Assembly: GCA_032358255.1 (NCBI GenBank)
Contig: JAULBX010029157.1
Coordinates: 1-40,415 of the forward strand
Length of the DNA stretch: 40,415 bases
Direction: 5' to 3'
Source of the DNA: Heterotrichella gracilis
Lineage: Eukaryota > Sar > Xanthophyceae > Tribonematales > Xanthonemataceae
This document shows, one piece after another, positions 1 through 8,058 of the stretch. How positions within the stretch are numbered: position 1 is the stretch's first letter; each line of letters starts with the position of its first letter. The notes below the pieces were generated by a model. It saw only the letters and a list, made by a program, of their open reading frames with translations, did no database searches and was not told the DNA's origin. The position numbers and the translations under genes are program-made.

Positions 1-816
1 ATAGAAAGTCTGTACGGCCGATCTTGTTGTAATAAAATTGCTTTAGAGGGCATTTCCGCCGCTTCTGTGCCATCATTTCAACCGGACATGTTACGTATTG
101 CCAAAATGATTTTCGAGGGCAAGCAAAAGAATATTGTTGATGCTAAATTAATTAAAGGCATCGCTTCATATCTGAGAAAAGGTATTAATGCTGGTTATGG
201 AGAAAACACAACCGAAAAAGATGTTGAGATGCTTTTAAGTTTAGAAAAGAACGTATTTGTTTTTTCAGGTTTTAAAACATACCAACTGTTACGCGAGATT
301 ACAGACAAGCTGAAAGACGAGAAAGGAGACCTTCGCTCCTGGACTGATTTCAAAAAACAAGTTTTAAATGTTGATCAAACATATAACATAACATATTTAA
401 AGCCTGAATATGATCATGCTATTGTAGGATCACAAATGGCGAGCCAGTGGGTTGAGATCCAAAACAACAAAGACACTCTCCCGTATTTAGAATTTGACGC
501 AACGCTTGATGGCAGAACAACAGAAACGTGCCGCTCGCTTGACGGTATGTTGTTACCTGTTGATGATCCCGCATGGCAAACTTATTACTTGCCTTTGCAT
601 TGGGGTGAGAGATCTGTTATTCGGCAGGTTGCTTCAGGTAAGGTCAGCGACAAATCGAAGATCAACTTCCCGGATCTTAAACCAATGTTTGATAATAATA
701 TTGGTATGAGCGGAGTTGCTTTTCCAAAAAGCCACCCATACTACGAAGCTTCAATTGCCGATAGTAAAAAGATAATGAAAGAAGTTAATAAAATATTACC
801 TGAAGATCTGAAGTAA
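1..816 (+). CDS. Mu F-like minor head / head morphogenesis protein (5' partial)
   Basis: The frame is open from the first base, so the gene starts left of the window; the GTG at 67 is probably internal. The C-terminal part carries the signature of the phage Mu F-like / SPP1 gp7-type minor head family: FDATLDGRTTETCRSLDG, then LHWGERSVIRQV. These proteins sit at or near the portal and assist procapsid assembly. The stop overlaps the next ATG at 816, showing translational coupling to the gpG-like gene, the same order (F then G) as in Mu. Family assignment is firm; the exact role is inferred from the family. Confidence 0.8.
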   Translation: MESLYGRSCCNKIALEGISAASVPSFQPDMLRIAKMIFEGKQKNIVDAKLIKGIASYLRKGINAGYGENTTEKDVEMLLSLEKNVFVFSGFKTYQLLREITDKLKDEKGDLRSWTDFKKQVLNVDQTYNITYLKPEYDHAIVGSQMASQWVEIQNNKDTLPYLEFDATLDGRTTETCRSLDGMLLPVDDPAWQTYYLPLHWGERSVIRQVASGKVSDKSKINFPDLKPMFDNNIGMSGVAFPKSHPYYEASIADSKKIMKEVNKILPEDLK

Positions 817-1376
817 TGGATGATTTAGGAAAACAGTTTAAGCGGTTCTACATCAATACAAAAGCGGCCCTAAGTAGCTTTCCAATGATTGCTGCAAACA
901 TAGCTGTTAACTTTTTTCAAGATAGTTTTAATAAACAAGCGTGGGTTGATAGAGCTGCTCAGCGCTGGGCCAAAAGAAAGGATCAGGGCAAGCGAAATAA
1001 AGGCAGGGCAATACTAGTGTTGACTGGCCGATTAAAACGCAGCATAAGAATAAAAAGGGCAACGTGGAGCCTCGTGCAAGTTAGTAGTGATGTGCCTTAT
1101 GCCAAGGCGCATAATGAAGGTGTGAAAGGTGTGCAATACGTGAAGCCATTTAAGCGGCAGGCAACACGTAAAGCAAGGGCAAAATCATCTTATCAAAAAT
1201 TGGGCGATGAAAGAAAAGCAACAAGGCGGATGAGAATTTTAGGAGCGCGCCACAACAATAAAGGTTTTACCCGGAAGCAAAATTTACCTAAACGTCAGTT
1301 TATGGGAAATAGCCAGGCACTTAATAACAGAATTGATAGGGAGTTTCATAAACGATTAATGAAAATTGCCGCTTAA
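816..1376 (+). CDS. Phage virion morphogenesis protein (Mu gpG-like)
   Basis: A 186-aa, very basic protein with the pattern of the phage virion morphogenesis (gpG / tail completion) family: an aromatic/Trp-rich segment (AQRWAKRK), the VLTGRLKRSIR motif, and YAKAHNEG around residue 95. Family members act in head completion or head-tail joining. It starts on the last base of the F-like gene. The C-terminal third is rich in Arg and Lys (RKARAKSS, RKATRRMRILGARH), which may be a nucleic-acid-contacting or disordered tail. Confidence 0.75.
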   Translation: MDDLGKQFKRFYINTKAALSSFPMIAANIAVNFFQDSFNKQAWVDRAAQRWAKRKDQGKRNKGRAILVLTGRLKRSIRIKRATWSLVQVSSDVPYAKAHNEGVKGVQYVKPFKRQATRKARAKSSYQKLGDERKATRRMRILGARHNNKGFTRKQNLPKRQFMGNSQALNNRIDREFHKRLMKIAA

Positions 1377-1389
1377 AAAATTTTAAACA

Positions 1390-1956
1390 ATGGTAGAAGG
1401 TCAAGATTGGATAGAAGCTTACAACGAATTGGGAGATGTAATTAACAACCCTGAAAATCCTGAAAAGGGTATGCCGGAAATTAAACACATTGATTTGTGG
1501 CATGAGCAAATTGATTATGAGGCAGAGGATTATCCTTGGCCCAGCGATTCAATATTCATTGAATTTGCAATGAGCGCTATGGCAACAAGTGGATTAAAGG
1601 TTCAGGATCTTGATACGCTAATAACATTTTATACCGTATTCGATACCCTTTCCGATTCGTATCATGCAAGCTCTACAAAAGAAATGGCACTCTCGTTTGG
1701 AACTAGATTAAAGCGTTTGCATAAATTAATGCAAGGGCGAAGCGGTACTAATTTTATGGCCCTTGATCGCATTGGCATAAGACGCGTACCAGCTCCACAG
1801 TATTTGATCGTGTACGCTCAAACATATCGTTGTATCATTCGTGATCAGGCTGCAATGGATGAGCCGGGAGAAGCAACGATAACAGGATCTAATATTACAA
1901 ATCCTCCACCATCAATACCGCAAGCCGATTATAAATTATTTGAAATAAATCTTTAG
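1390..1956 (+). CDS. Phage structural protein, possible tail/neck component
   Basis: 188 aa, acidic N-terminus, no signal peptide. Residues about 60-150 look helical (alternating hydrophobics around YTVFDTLSDSYH and RLKRLHKLMQG), followed by YLIVYAQTYRCIIRD and a Pro/Thr-rich tail. Position directly after the gpG-like gene, 13 bp downstream, is where tail terminator or gp37-like genes sit in Mu-type phages, so a neck or tail terminator role is possible. I do not recognise the family with confidence. Confidence 0.45.
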   Translation: MVEGQDWIEAYNELGDVINNPENPEKGMPEIKHIDLWHEQIDYEAEDYPWPSDSIFIEFAMSAMATSGLKVQDLDTLITFYTVFDTLSDSYHASSTKEMALSFGTRLKRLHKLMQGRSGTNFMALDRIGIRRVPAPQYLIVYAQTYRCIIRDQAAMDEPGEATITGSNITNPPPSIPQADYKLFEINL

Positions 1957-1958
1957 TT

Positions 1959-2300
1959 ATGCAAACAAACGGAATATTAATTCACCCTCGCGGTGATGCT
2001 TTCAACTTCGCTTTTGAAGTTATTGGAAAAGATTTTACTGGGCTTTTGGTACGCTCGCATTTCAGAAGGGAAGTTGATCAACCAACACCGGATATGATCT
2101 TTCAAACCTCTGACGGATCTATTAGTGTAAACATAATTAACACTAGCAAAGCTATTATCACATTAACCAAAGATGCTGTATACATGAGTGATAAGGTTGA
2201 AGGCGTTTACAACTATGATATCGAAACATTTACGGGAGCTGGCGATATCGAAACTTTATGCTTCGGTAAATTAGAAATTGTAAAAGACATAACACGATGA
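1959..2300 (+). CDS. Small phage structural protein upstream of the fibre
   Basis: 113 aa, predicted mostly beta: short strands around FAFEVIGKDFTGLLVRSHFRRE, SVNIINTSKAIITLTKD, and a C-terminal YNYDIETFTGAGDIETLCFGKLEIV. The pattern (charged polymer-like strand, then 'YNYDIE...GKLEI...D.TR') resembles small baseplate or fibre-attachment proteins encoded just before tail fibres in Bacteroidota prophages; this is inference from position and fold feel. Its stop overlaps the start of the fibre gene by 4 bases (ATGA at 2297). Confidence 0.45.
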   Translation: MQTNGILIHPRGDAFNFAFEVIGKDFTGLLVRSHFRREVDQPTPDMIFQTSDGSISVNIINTSKAIITLTKDAVYMSDKVEGVYNYDIETFTGAGDIETLCFGKLEIVKDITR

Positions 2301-4375
2301 TACAAGTTACAGTCATTAAAAAAAATGTTACGGTTGGGGCTTATCCAATCGGACTTCCGGGATCAAAATGGAGGAGTGCAAATGGCGCACCGTCTAACTC
2401 CCTTGGCAACGAAAGTGATTATTATCTAGACAACGTTTCAGGAAACGTTTACACAAAGACTTCAGGGGCTTACGTTTTACAAACAAACATAATTGGACCT
2501 ACTGGTATTAACACCTGGGGATCAATTGGCGGAACGCTTTCAGATCAAACGGATTTGCAAAGTGCTTTATCAGCCTTATTGCCGTATACTGGAGCAACTC
2601 AGAATTTAGACATGGGCTCGTTTCATGTTTATACAGGTCGTGTTGTCGGTGGAACACTTGCTGGCTCAGCAATTGATTTTTTTGGAACAACAGGGGTTGG
2701 TGTTGGCAACGCGTTTACTTTTAGAGGCGGAAATAATGGGGGCACAATAATATTAACCCTTCTACATGATGGTACAATCAGAATACCCAATAACCGCCAA
2801 ATTCAAGGTACAGATAGCGTAGGAACAAATAGGTCAATAATTTCGTGGAGCTCAGGAGACAATATTTCATTAATAGGTCGGCCAGGTATAACTGATATTG
2901 TATTAAATCCAACCGTTTCCGGTGTTGGTTTATATGTAAAATCAAACGGGGATATTGGACTAGGTTCTGCCAGCCCATCTGCAAGAGCGCACATAATTAA
3001 AACCACAGAACAACTTAGGATAGGTTACGATCTAACAAACTATATTTCTTGCACAGTAACCTCTGCCGGAGCAATTAATTTTGTATCTAACGGAACAGCG
3101 CCTGGCTTTAATTTTGGAAACGCTGCAAATACAAACCAACGTGTAGTTCGCGTAGGTCAAGACACGGCGTTTTTAGACATTGGCTCACAAATTGGTACGA
3201 CAGCGCAGTTGGCTCTTTACGCAAACAGAACATCACCAACTGCAACAAATCATTTTTTAACGAGTGATGGGAATAATACATACCTAAATACTCAAACAGG
3301 TTCTGCAATTTATATTCAAAACGCAACAAACACCTTAGCTTTTTTTACATCGGCGCAAACTTCCTTTAGCGGAATAGCTACCACTAGCGGCGCATTAAGT
3401 AATTTTATATTTACAAAACCAAATAATACAAATCAAACAACTGCAACAAACATACCGGGTTATTTATTCACTACAGGAACACGACAATGGGCTAACGGTG
3501 GTTTTGCTTTACAAGAAGAGTTTAAAATAACCTCCCCTACATACTCGCATGTTTCGGGCTCTAATACAATAGCGGTTGCGACAACGCTTAGCGTTTATGC
3601 GCCGACAACAAGTGGAGGTTTTACAACAATTACAAATAATTATTCAGCCATATTTAATAATGGAAATGGTATAAAAATTCAAACCGGATCTATAACAGGT
3701 GAGGGTGTGGTTATTGGCAATTTAGTTGGGGGAGCAACTAATGGCGCAATATATTTAGCTCAGGCAACGCCAAGCTCTACTAATTACTCTTTAAGGGGTG
3801 ATGGCGCTGTAACAATTGTAAACGGTAATGCTAATAGCGTTTTATTAAGGGTTTCAGATGTAAATCAGATAAACGTTGGAACAACTTCGCAAATATTTAC
3901 TCCAAGCGGCGCAACTTCGGGAGCTGTAACCGCTTTTACTTTTACAAAGGCTGGTTATTCAGGACAAACGGCAACGACAAATATACCCGGATTTTTATTT
4001 ACAACAGGTAGCAGGACGTGGTTAAATGGCGCTTTAACATTGCAAGAAGAGGTAAGAATAACCGCTCCGATTTATTCTCACGTTTCAGGAAGTAATACGA
4101 TTACATACGCAACAACATTATCCGTAAGCAAACCAACAACAAGCGGCGGCTTTACAACACTTACAAATTCATTAGCAGCAATACTTAATGGATCAGTATC
4201 TATTGGAAATAGTCTGGCGCCTACTTTAGGAGCTGGTGATGGTGTTTTATTTATTGCAAACGCAACAACGGTTCCAACGACGAATCCGACTGGCGGCGGA
4301 ATAGTTTATGTTGAGGCTGGCGCTTTAAAGTATCGTGGATCATCAGGAACAGTAACAGTTTTAGGTATAGCATAA
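2297..4375 (+). CDS. Tail fibre-like protein with internal duplication
   Basis: 692 aa, rich in Thr, Asn, Gly and Ser. The N-terminal 60 residues may be the attachment part, followed by a short GPTGI collagen-like turn and a TLSDQTDLQSALS segment typical of phage fibres. Residues about 372-455 and 549-632 are a diverged duplication: both contain NIPG(Y/F)LFTTG, LQEE, YSHVSGSNTI and PTTSGGFTT. The C-terminus (GGGIVYVEAGALKYRGSSG) resembles the terminal segment of many Bacteroidota fibre proteins. Probable receptor-binding or spike-extending protein. I see no copy of the DGR variable repeat in it. Confidence 0.7.
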   Translation: MIQVTVIKKNVTVGAYPIGLPGSKWRSANGAPSNSLGNESDYYLDNVSGNVYTKTSGAYVLQTNIIGPTGINTWGSIGGTLSDQTDLQSALSALLPYTGATQNLDMGSFHVYTGRVVGGTLAGSAIDFFGTTGVGVGNAFTFRGGNNGGTIILTLLHDGTIRIPNNRQIQGTDSVGTNRSIISWSSGDNISLIGRPGITDIVLNPTVSGVGLYVKSNGDIGLGSASPSARAHIIKTTEQLRIGYDLTNYISCTVTSAGAINFVSNGTAPGFNFGNAANTNQRVVRVGQDTAFLDIGSQIGTTAQLALYANRTSPTATNHFLTSDGNNTYLNTQTGSAIYIQNATNTLAFFTSAQTSFSGIATTSGALSNFIFTKPNNTNQTTATNIPGYLFTTGTRQWANGGFALQEEFKITSPTYSHVSGSNTIAVATTLSVYAPTTSGGFTTITNNYSAIFNNGNGIKIQTGSITGEGVVIGNLVGGATNGAIYLAQATPSSTNYSLRGDGAVTIVNGNANSVLLRVSDVNQINVGTTSQIFTPSGATSGAVTAFTFTKAGYSGQTATTNIPGFLFTTGSRTWLNGALTLQEEVRITAPIYSHVSGSNTITYATTLSVSKPTTSGGFTTLTNSLAAILNGSVSIGNSLAPTLGAGDGVLFIANATTVPTTNPTGGGIVYVEAGALKYRGSSGTVTVLGIA

Positions 4376-4752
4376 TGAGAACAGTATTTTTAATATTACT
4401 AAGCTTAAAGCTTAGCGCACAGCCACCTAAGTGGTTCGATGACAAGACGGCACATTTTTATGTTGCCGCAGGATCTGCTTATGCTGCTAGCGAAATTGTT
4501 TATCAAACAACAGATCTTGACGGTTTGTCTCCTTTAGTAGGTACCGGCTTTGCTTTAGCAATTACATGGGGTAAGGAGCTTATTTGGGACGGCATGATGC
4601 ACCGAGGAACTAAAAGCATGGCAGATGGAACTGTTGGCAGTTTTGGGGCTTTTAGTGGCGGCATGGTTTACAGGGTTAAAATTGATGTATACGACCGTAA
4701 ACAAGAACGAGAGCTTTCGAAGCTGGAGAGATCCATACGAATTTTAGATTAA
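4375..4752 (+). CDS. Exported small protein, DUF2279/YfiM-like, possible lysis role
   Basis: 125 aa with a short signal peptide (VFLILLSLKLSAQ). After it, WFDDKTAHFYVAAGSAYAASE resembles the 'DK..HF..g...a' start of YfiM/DUF2279-type periplasmic proteins, with two Gly/Ala-rich hydrophobic stretches (about 55-65 and 85-95) and a charged C-terminal tail. It begins on the last base of the fibre gene stop and ends the late operon, right before the bidirectional terminator. As the last late gene it could be a lysis accessory protein; this is inference. Confidence 0.5.
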   Translation: MRTVFLILLSLKLSAQPPKWFDDKTAHFYVAAGSAYAASEIVYQTTDLDGLSPLVGTGFALAITWGKELIWDGMMHRGTKSMADGTVGSFGAFSGGMVYRVKIDVYDRKQERELSKLERSIRILD

Positions 4753-4754
4753 CA

Positions 4755-4780
4755 AAAAAGCCCCAATTAAGGGGCTTTTT
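4755..4780. terminator. Bidirectional terminator between late and early operons
   Basis: Perfect 10-bp stem: AAAAAGCCCC at 4755-4764 and GGGGCTTTTT at 4771-4780 with a 6-nt loop. A-run and T-run flank both sides, so it can act in both directions. It lies between the stop at 4752 (+) and the stop at 4767-4769 (-). Confidence 0.9.
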
Positions 4781-5258
4781 CTTTTATTACGTCATTAATA
4801 TTTTCATATCGATACTCTTCAAATGATTCGATTGCTTTGCAATTAGGACATTGTTCTAAATTATACTCGCCATCACTATCCGTTTCAATCTCTGATACTT
4901 TGCAAAGCTTGCCGCAATCCAAACACTTCAGCTCCGGATCTTCATATTGATATAAATAATTTGGCTCCGGCATGTGATAGACAAATTCAACGTTATTATC
5001 TACATTAATTGTCCAAGGTGTTTTAAGATCTGAAAAAAGTTTTTGTTTTGATTCGTTTAGAAGATACCCTTCAATCCGGGCAGGATCTTCAAAGCTGCCG
5101 TAAACTTGTGTAACAATAACATCTTCCTCTTGTTTTAAAAATTCTGGCAGCGGACCGGCAATACTGAATTTTATATCACGAGCTCCAAAAACAGCAGTTT
5201 GAGTTTTACCAGCTGTTGGGTTCTTTATAATACTTTCCCGAACGATTTTTATAAGCAT
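4767..5258 (-). CDS. Zinc-ribbon phage protein of unknown function
   Basis: 163 aa. The C-terminal half has a CLDCGKLC...CPNC arrangement (residues about 113-140), i.e. CxxC...CxxC, which looks like a zinc ribbon; the N-terminal 100 residues are predicted mixed alpha/beta with no motif I recognise. It starts one base after the stop of the upstream exported TPR-like gene, so the two form a pair at the 3' end of the leftward transcript. Its last codons run into the bidirectional terminator hairpin. Confidence 0.55.
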   Translation of the reverse strand: MLIKIVRESIIKNPTAGKTQTAVFGARDIKFSIAGPLPEFLKQEEDVIVTQVYGSFEDPARIEGYLLNESKQKLFSDLKTPWTINVDNNVEFVYHMPEPNYLYQYEDPELKCLDCGKLCKVSEIETDSDGEYNLEQCPNCKAIESFEEYRYENINDVIKEKAP

Positions 5259-5259
5259 T

Positions 5260-5775
5260 TTAATTAGTTTTTAAAAGAGAATTAATATTTGCAAGATCTT
5301 CTGTTGCTATCTGCTTTATTTTGCCTTCAGCTTTAGGGCTGTATTTCTCAATTTCAGTTTTGGCGGTTTGATAAATTGGTAAAAGGGCCTTTTGATCGCT
5401 TTCCTTGGCTTTTAAATCAAAAAACTGGATGTCGGAGCACTTTACCTTGGCCGTTGCGAGATAAAGCTTTATTTCGGCGTTATTCGCGTATTTAGAATCC
5501 AGCTCTGTAAATAGCTTTATTGATTCCTCCAATAGAGGCTTTTTAGAATAGGCGCGGCCATATTGCCAGTATAGGTTTGCTTTCTTTCTAATAACCAGAG
5601 AATCGCCGGGATACGTTTTAAACAAGTAGGTAAAAACCGTGTCGGCGGTTTTAAGGTCGTTGCTATACAAAGAAGCATCTGCGCTTTTAATGAGATCTTC
5701 TTTTGTGTTTGCCTTTTGTGCGAATGCTACAAACGATAAAAAGGCGATTGTCAGAGTTAGTATTGTTTTTTGCAT
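5260..5775 (-). CDS. Exported TPR-like protein, candidate lysogenic-conversion gene
   Basis: 171 aa with a clear signal peptide (MQKTILTLTIAFLSFVAFAQ, likely cut after AFA) and helical repeats: ADASLYSNDLKTADTVFTYLF and RAYSKKPLLEESIKLFTELD look like TPR units. No lipobox Cys, so periplasmic or secreted. A hairpin with a T-run lies directly upstream (5795-5816), which would end the early transcript and leave this gene and the zinc-ribbon gene with their own promoter. That makes it a candidate moron expressed in the lysogen. The function is unknown. Confidence 0.55.
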   Translation of the reverse strand: MQKTILTLTIAFLSFVAFAQKANTKEDLIKSADASLYSNDLKTADTVFTYLFKTYPGDSLVIRKKANLYWQYGRAYSKKPLLEESIKLFTELDSKYANNAEIKLYLATAKVKCSDIQFFDLKAKESDQKALLPIYQTAKTEIEKYSPKAEGKIKQIATEDLANINSLLKTN

Positions 5776-5794
5776 GGTAGTGTAAATTTACAAA

Positions 5795-5816
5795 AAATCC
5801 CCATTAAAGGGGATTT
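5795..5816 (-). terminator. Intrinsic terminator inside the leftward operon
   Basis: Stem GGGGATTT (5816-5809 read on the minus strand as AAATCCCC) pairing with AAATCCCC at 5795-5802, loop of 6; on the minus strand it is followed by TTTTTTG. It separates the main early operon from the 5260-5775 / 4767-5258 gene pair. Confidence 0.7.
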
Positions 5817-5821
5817 AAGGA

Positions 5822-6166
5822 TTAATTAACAAATAGTTCAAAAACGCTGATATGATCTGTGGTTAGTTTTTTGTCCTCATCCATTTTTTGAAGATCCTTT
5901 TTAATTGATCTAAGCTCAGCTTCAGTAAACTCATAATCAAACGTTGCTTTTTCTCCCTCGTCGTTCCAACTTAGAGAGCCGTTTGCCAGTGTTTCAATTT
6001 TATATTTTAACATCTCCTCTTGCGATATTTTTGTTTTCTCTTTTATGTCCCTGTTAAGCAACATAGTTTCAAAGCTGCCTTGCGGAGTTAAACAAGAAGG
6101 CAATACAATCCTATCAAGTAATGACAGTGTTTTTTTTGTTGTTTTTTGATTGTTACTATTTTCCAT
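5822..6166 (-). CDS. Hypothetical phage protein
   Basis: 114 aa, Lys/Asn-rich N-terminus then LSLLDRIVLPSCLTPQGSFETMLL and a charged helical C-terminal half (EFTEAELRSIKKDLQKMDEDKKLT). No signal peptide or membrane segment. It is the last gene before the internal terminator at 5795-5816. The phrase 'LDRIVLP..L...G.fe.mi.n.dI..K' recurs, as far as I recall, in small Bacteroidota phage proteins of unknown role; I cannot give a function. Confidence 0.5.
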   Translation of the reverse strand: MENSNNQKTTKKTLSLLDRIVLPSCLTPQGSFETMLLNRDIKEKTKISQEEMLKYKIETLANGSLSWNDEGEKATFDYEFTEAELRSIKKDLQKMDEDKKLTTDHISVFELFVN

Positions 6167-6203
6167 ATTATTACCCGGTTACCTGCGCACCGGAAGGTTT
6201 TAG

Positions 6204-6593
6204 TTATTCTCTCTTAAGCATCCTTTTAAAGGTTTCGTACTGATCCTGAACTTTACTTTCAGGGTAAGATAGCATTCGCTCAATTGCTTCCTCCTGCGTT
6301 TCTATTCCGCCATATGTTGCAGATACACGGACGTTCTCAAAATCGGCTATTATCTTAACTTGCCATGTTGTTTCCTCTTCGTCTTTGTCCTCTTCAGCAA
6401 TTAATAAAACTTGCGCTTTGTGTTTTTCAAGTATTACCAATCTGCAAAAAGGATTTTCAACATCGGGCGATATCACACGCTTTGCTTTTATAAAATTTAC
6501 AAGCTCTTGTTTACTAAGCTTCATCATTTCATTTTCCCACTCAGGGCCGAAAGGAACAAACGGTTTTTGGTTTTCTTTTTCTGTTGTTGGCAT
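6204..6593 (-). CDS. Hypothetical phage protein
   Basis: 129 aa, acidic (EEDKDEEET around residue 68), no signal peptide. N-terminal third is helical (WENEMMKLSKQELVNFIKAK), the middle is strand-rich (CRLVILEKHKAQVLLIAEE, TWQVKIIADFENVRVSATYGG), the C-terminus helical. It sits between the RT-coupled 98-aa gene and the next small gene in the same transcript. Family not recognised. Confidence 0.5.
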   Translation of the reverse strand: MPTTEKENQKPFVPFGPEWENEMMKLSKQELVNFIKAKRVISPDVENPFCRLVILEKHKAQVLLIAEEDKDEEETTWQVKIIADFENVRVSATYGGIETQEEAIERMLSYPESKVQDQYETFKRMLKRE

Positions 6594-6604
6594 GATTTTT
6601 TAAT

Positions 6605-6901
6605 TTAAGTGAATTTAAATCGTTCGTTATCTTCTACAATTGTTGTTTTAAAAGGGAAAGCGTCTTTAGGTATTTTTTCTATCATTTCAATAAGGAAACC
6701 GGAGCCGGTGAAAACAACGTGTTTTGTATCGTTCAAGCTAATCTGAATATGCAAACACTTTCCTGAGTTGAATTTTGAAGGCTCAATTTTAAAAGCGTGA
6801 ACAATAATTTCACGGTTTAAAACTTTGTGCATTTTTACTTTGTCACCTGTAAAGCTTTGTGTTTCGTTTGGCTGTATGTTTAAGTCTTTAAAGTCTTTCA
6901 T
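6605..6901 (-). CDS. RT-coupled small phage protein, unknown function
   Basis: 98 aa. Its ATG overlaps the RT stop codon (ATGA, 6901-6898), so it is translationally coupled to the DGR reverse transcriptase. Predicted all-beta with a C-terminal FPFKTTIVEDNERFKFT and a central LHIQISLNDTKHVVFTGSGFLIEMI, which looks OB-fold- or SSB-like to me but carries no decisive motif. It does not look like Avd, which is a helical bundle of about 120 aa. Could be a general phage replication protein or a DGR accessory factor; the sequence does not decide. Confidence 0.55.
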   Translation of the reverse strand: MKDFKDLNIQPNETQSFTGDKVKMHKVLNREIIVHAFKIEPSKFNSGKCLHIQISLNDTKHVVFTGSGFLIEMIEKIPKDAFPFKTTIVEDNERFKFT

Positions 6902-7848
6902 GCTGCTAATTTGTTTAATAGATTAATTGTATTTGCGTGTTTTGCCCAACCTTTATACGAGGCAATTGATGCTGCGTTTTTTCTTTTTGCAAGCATTCGT
7001 GCGAAACTTTTTTTAATGCTTTTACGAAGCATGGTATGTGTGTGATAAAAACGATACCCAACAAAATCAATACTACGAGCCGAAACAGGAAACGCTTGAT
7101 AATTATCTTTAACGATTAACTTTAATTCGTCATTTAAATAACGCTTAATGTCAGATAAAAGGGAGTGCAATTCAGGCTTGTTACTGGAAAGGATTACAAG
7201 ATCATCTGCATAACGGAAATAGTATTTTACTTTTTTTTGCTCTTTAATCCAATGATCAAAATAAGAAAGATAAAAGTTAGCGAAATACTGGCTCAAATAG
7301 TTTCCAATTGGAACACCAGCGGCACTATCAATTATCTCATCAAGCAACCAAAGCATTTCAGCATCTTTAATTTTACGGCGTAGTAAAGCTTTTAAAATAT
7401 CATGGTCAATGTTTGGGTAAAACTTCTTTATATCCATTTTAAGGCAATATTGAGTTCCCACCTTGTCGGTTAGTGCTTTTTGCACAGCTCGTGCGGCTGC
7501 GTGTATTCCTTTGCCTTTTATACAGCTATACGTATCCGTAGTGAAAGTGTTAACGAACATTTTTTCTAAAACATTCATTATAGCGTGATGTGTAATGCGA
7601 TCAGGAAAATAAGGGAGGCAGAATACCTCCCTTTCTTTTGGTTCATACACTTTGAATGTTTTGTATTGTGATGTTTTGTAAGTCCTGTTAAGCAACATTT
7701 CGTGAAGCTTGAAGATGTTACTTTCCTGGTCTCTGTTATGAACTTGAACGCCGTATTGGTTTGCTTTTCCCTTGCTGGCTTTTTTATCTGCAAGGCGTAA
7801 GTTTTCAATACTGATTACTTGTTGGTATATGTTGTTTATTCTTTTCAT
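6898..7848 (-). CDS. DGR-type reverse transcriptase
   Basis: 316 aa. RT motifs in order: LKMDIKKFYPNI with the first catalytic Asp at D139; GVPIGNYLSQ at 179-187, matching the DGR-specific GxxxSQ form of motif 4; FRYADD with catalytic D215/D216; and DFVGYRF near 260-267. DGR RTs copy the template RNA into cDNA while misincorporating opposite adenines, then the cDNA replaces the variable repeat. The identity is settled by context: the template repeat lies 103 bp upstream and two variable-repeat genes upstream of that. The protein is short for the family (usually about 330-400 aa) but has all catalytic residues. Confidence 0.95.
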   Translation of the reverse strand: MKRINNIYQQVISIENLRLADKKASKGKANQYGVQVHNRDQESNIFKLHEMLLNRTYKTSQYKTFKVYEPKEREVFCLPYFPDRITHHAIMNVLEKMFVNTFTTDTYSCIKGKGIHAAARAVQKALTDKVGTQYCLKMDIKKFYPNIDHDILKALLRRKIKDAEMLWLLDEIIDSAAGVPIGNYLSQYFANFYLSYFDHWIKEQKKVKYYFRYADDLVILSSNKPELHSLLSDIKRYLNDELKLIVKDNYQAFPVSARSIDFVGYRFYHTHTMLRKSIKKSFARMLAKRKNAASIASYKGWAKHANTINLLNKLAA

Positions 7849-8058
7849 TCCTTTGCTTCAAAAGGTCGCTTTCCCTTTCGGTACTAACACCCTTTTTTAT
7901 TTCTTTATTTTTTGCCTTGTTGGCAAGGTCTGTGTTGTTAATTCTATCTCGCATAGGTGCGAGCTGACATTCGAATTCGTGTTATCGTTATCGTAATCGT
8001 TGTACGAGAAACTGACACCCGGAGAAGCTCAGCCCATACAACACACAACCTCAATTTA
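7849..8058 (-). ncRNA. DGR template RNA region
   Basis: 210-bp non-coding stretch between the second target gene and the RT, containing the template repeat at 7951-8028. In known DGRs the template RNA extends from the end of the target gene through TR to the RT start, with the 3' part folding to prime or engage RT. Exact ends cannot be set from sequence. Transcription would come from the leftward phage operon; I see no strong dedicated promoter. Confidence 0.75.
7951..8028 (-). repeat. DGR template repeat (TR)
   Basis: 78 nt, with 20 adenines on the minus strand. It aligns without gaps to VR1 (8137-8214; 15 mismatches) and over 71 nt to VR2 (8520-8590; 14 mismatches). Every mismatch in both alignments is at a template adenine. 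Read in the VR frame, the template has many AAC/AAT/GAT/TAC codons, the usual DGR design that lets adenine mutation reach many residues without creating stops. Confidence 0.97.

Noticed and set aside
2297-4375. Fibre gene as a third DGR target
   Set aside because: I could not find the GTGTCNGTTTCTCGTAC or GGCTCGCGCCT-like VR ends anywhere in it.
6898-7848. Reverse transcriptase as a group II intron, retron or Abi/defence RT
   Set aside because: GxxxSQ motif 4, no maturase or X/HNH domain, no msr/msd-like structure, and a TR/VR pair with adenine-only differences define it as a DGR RT.
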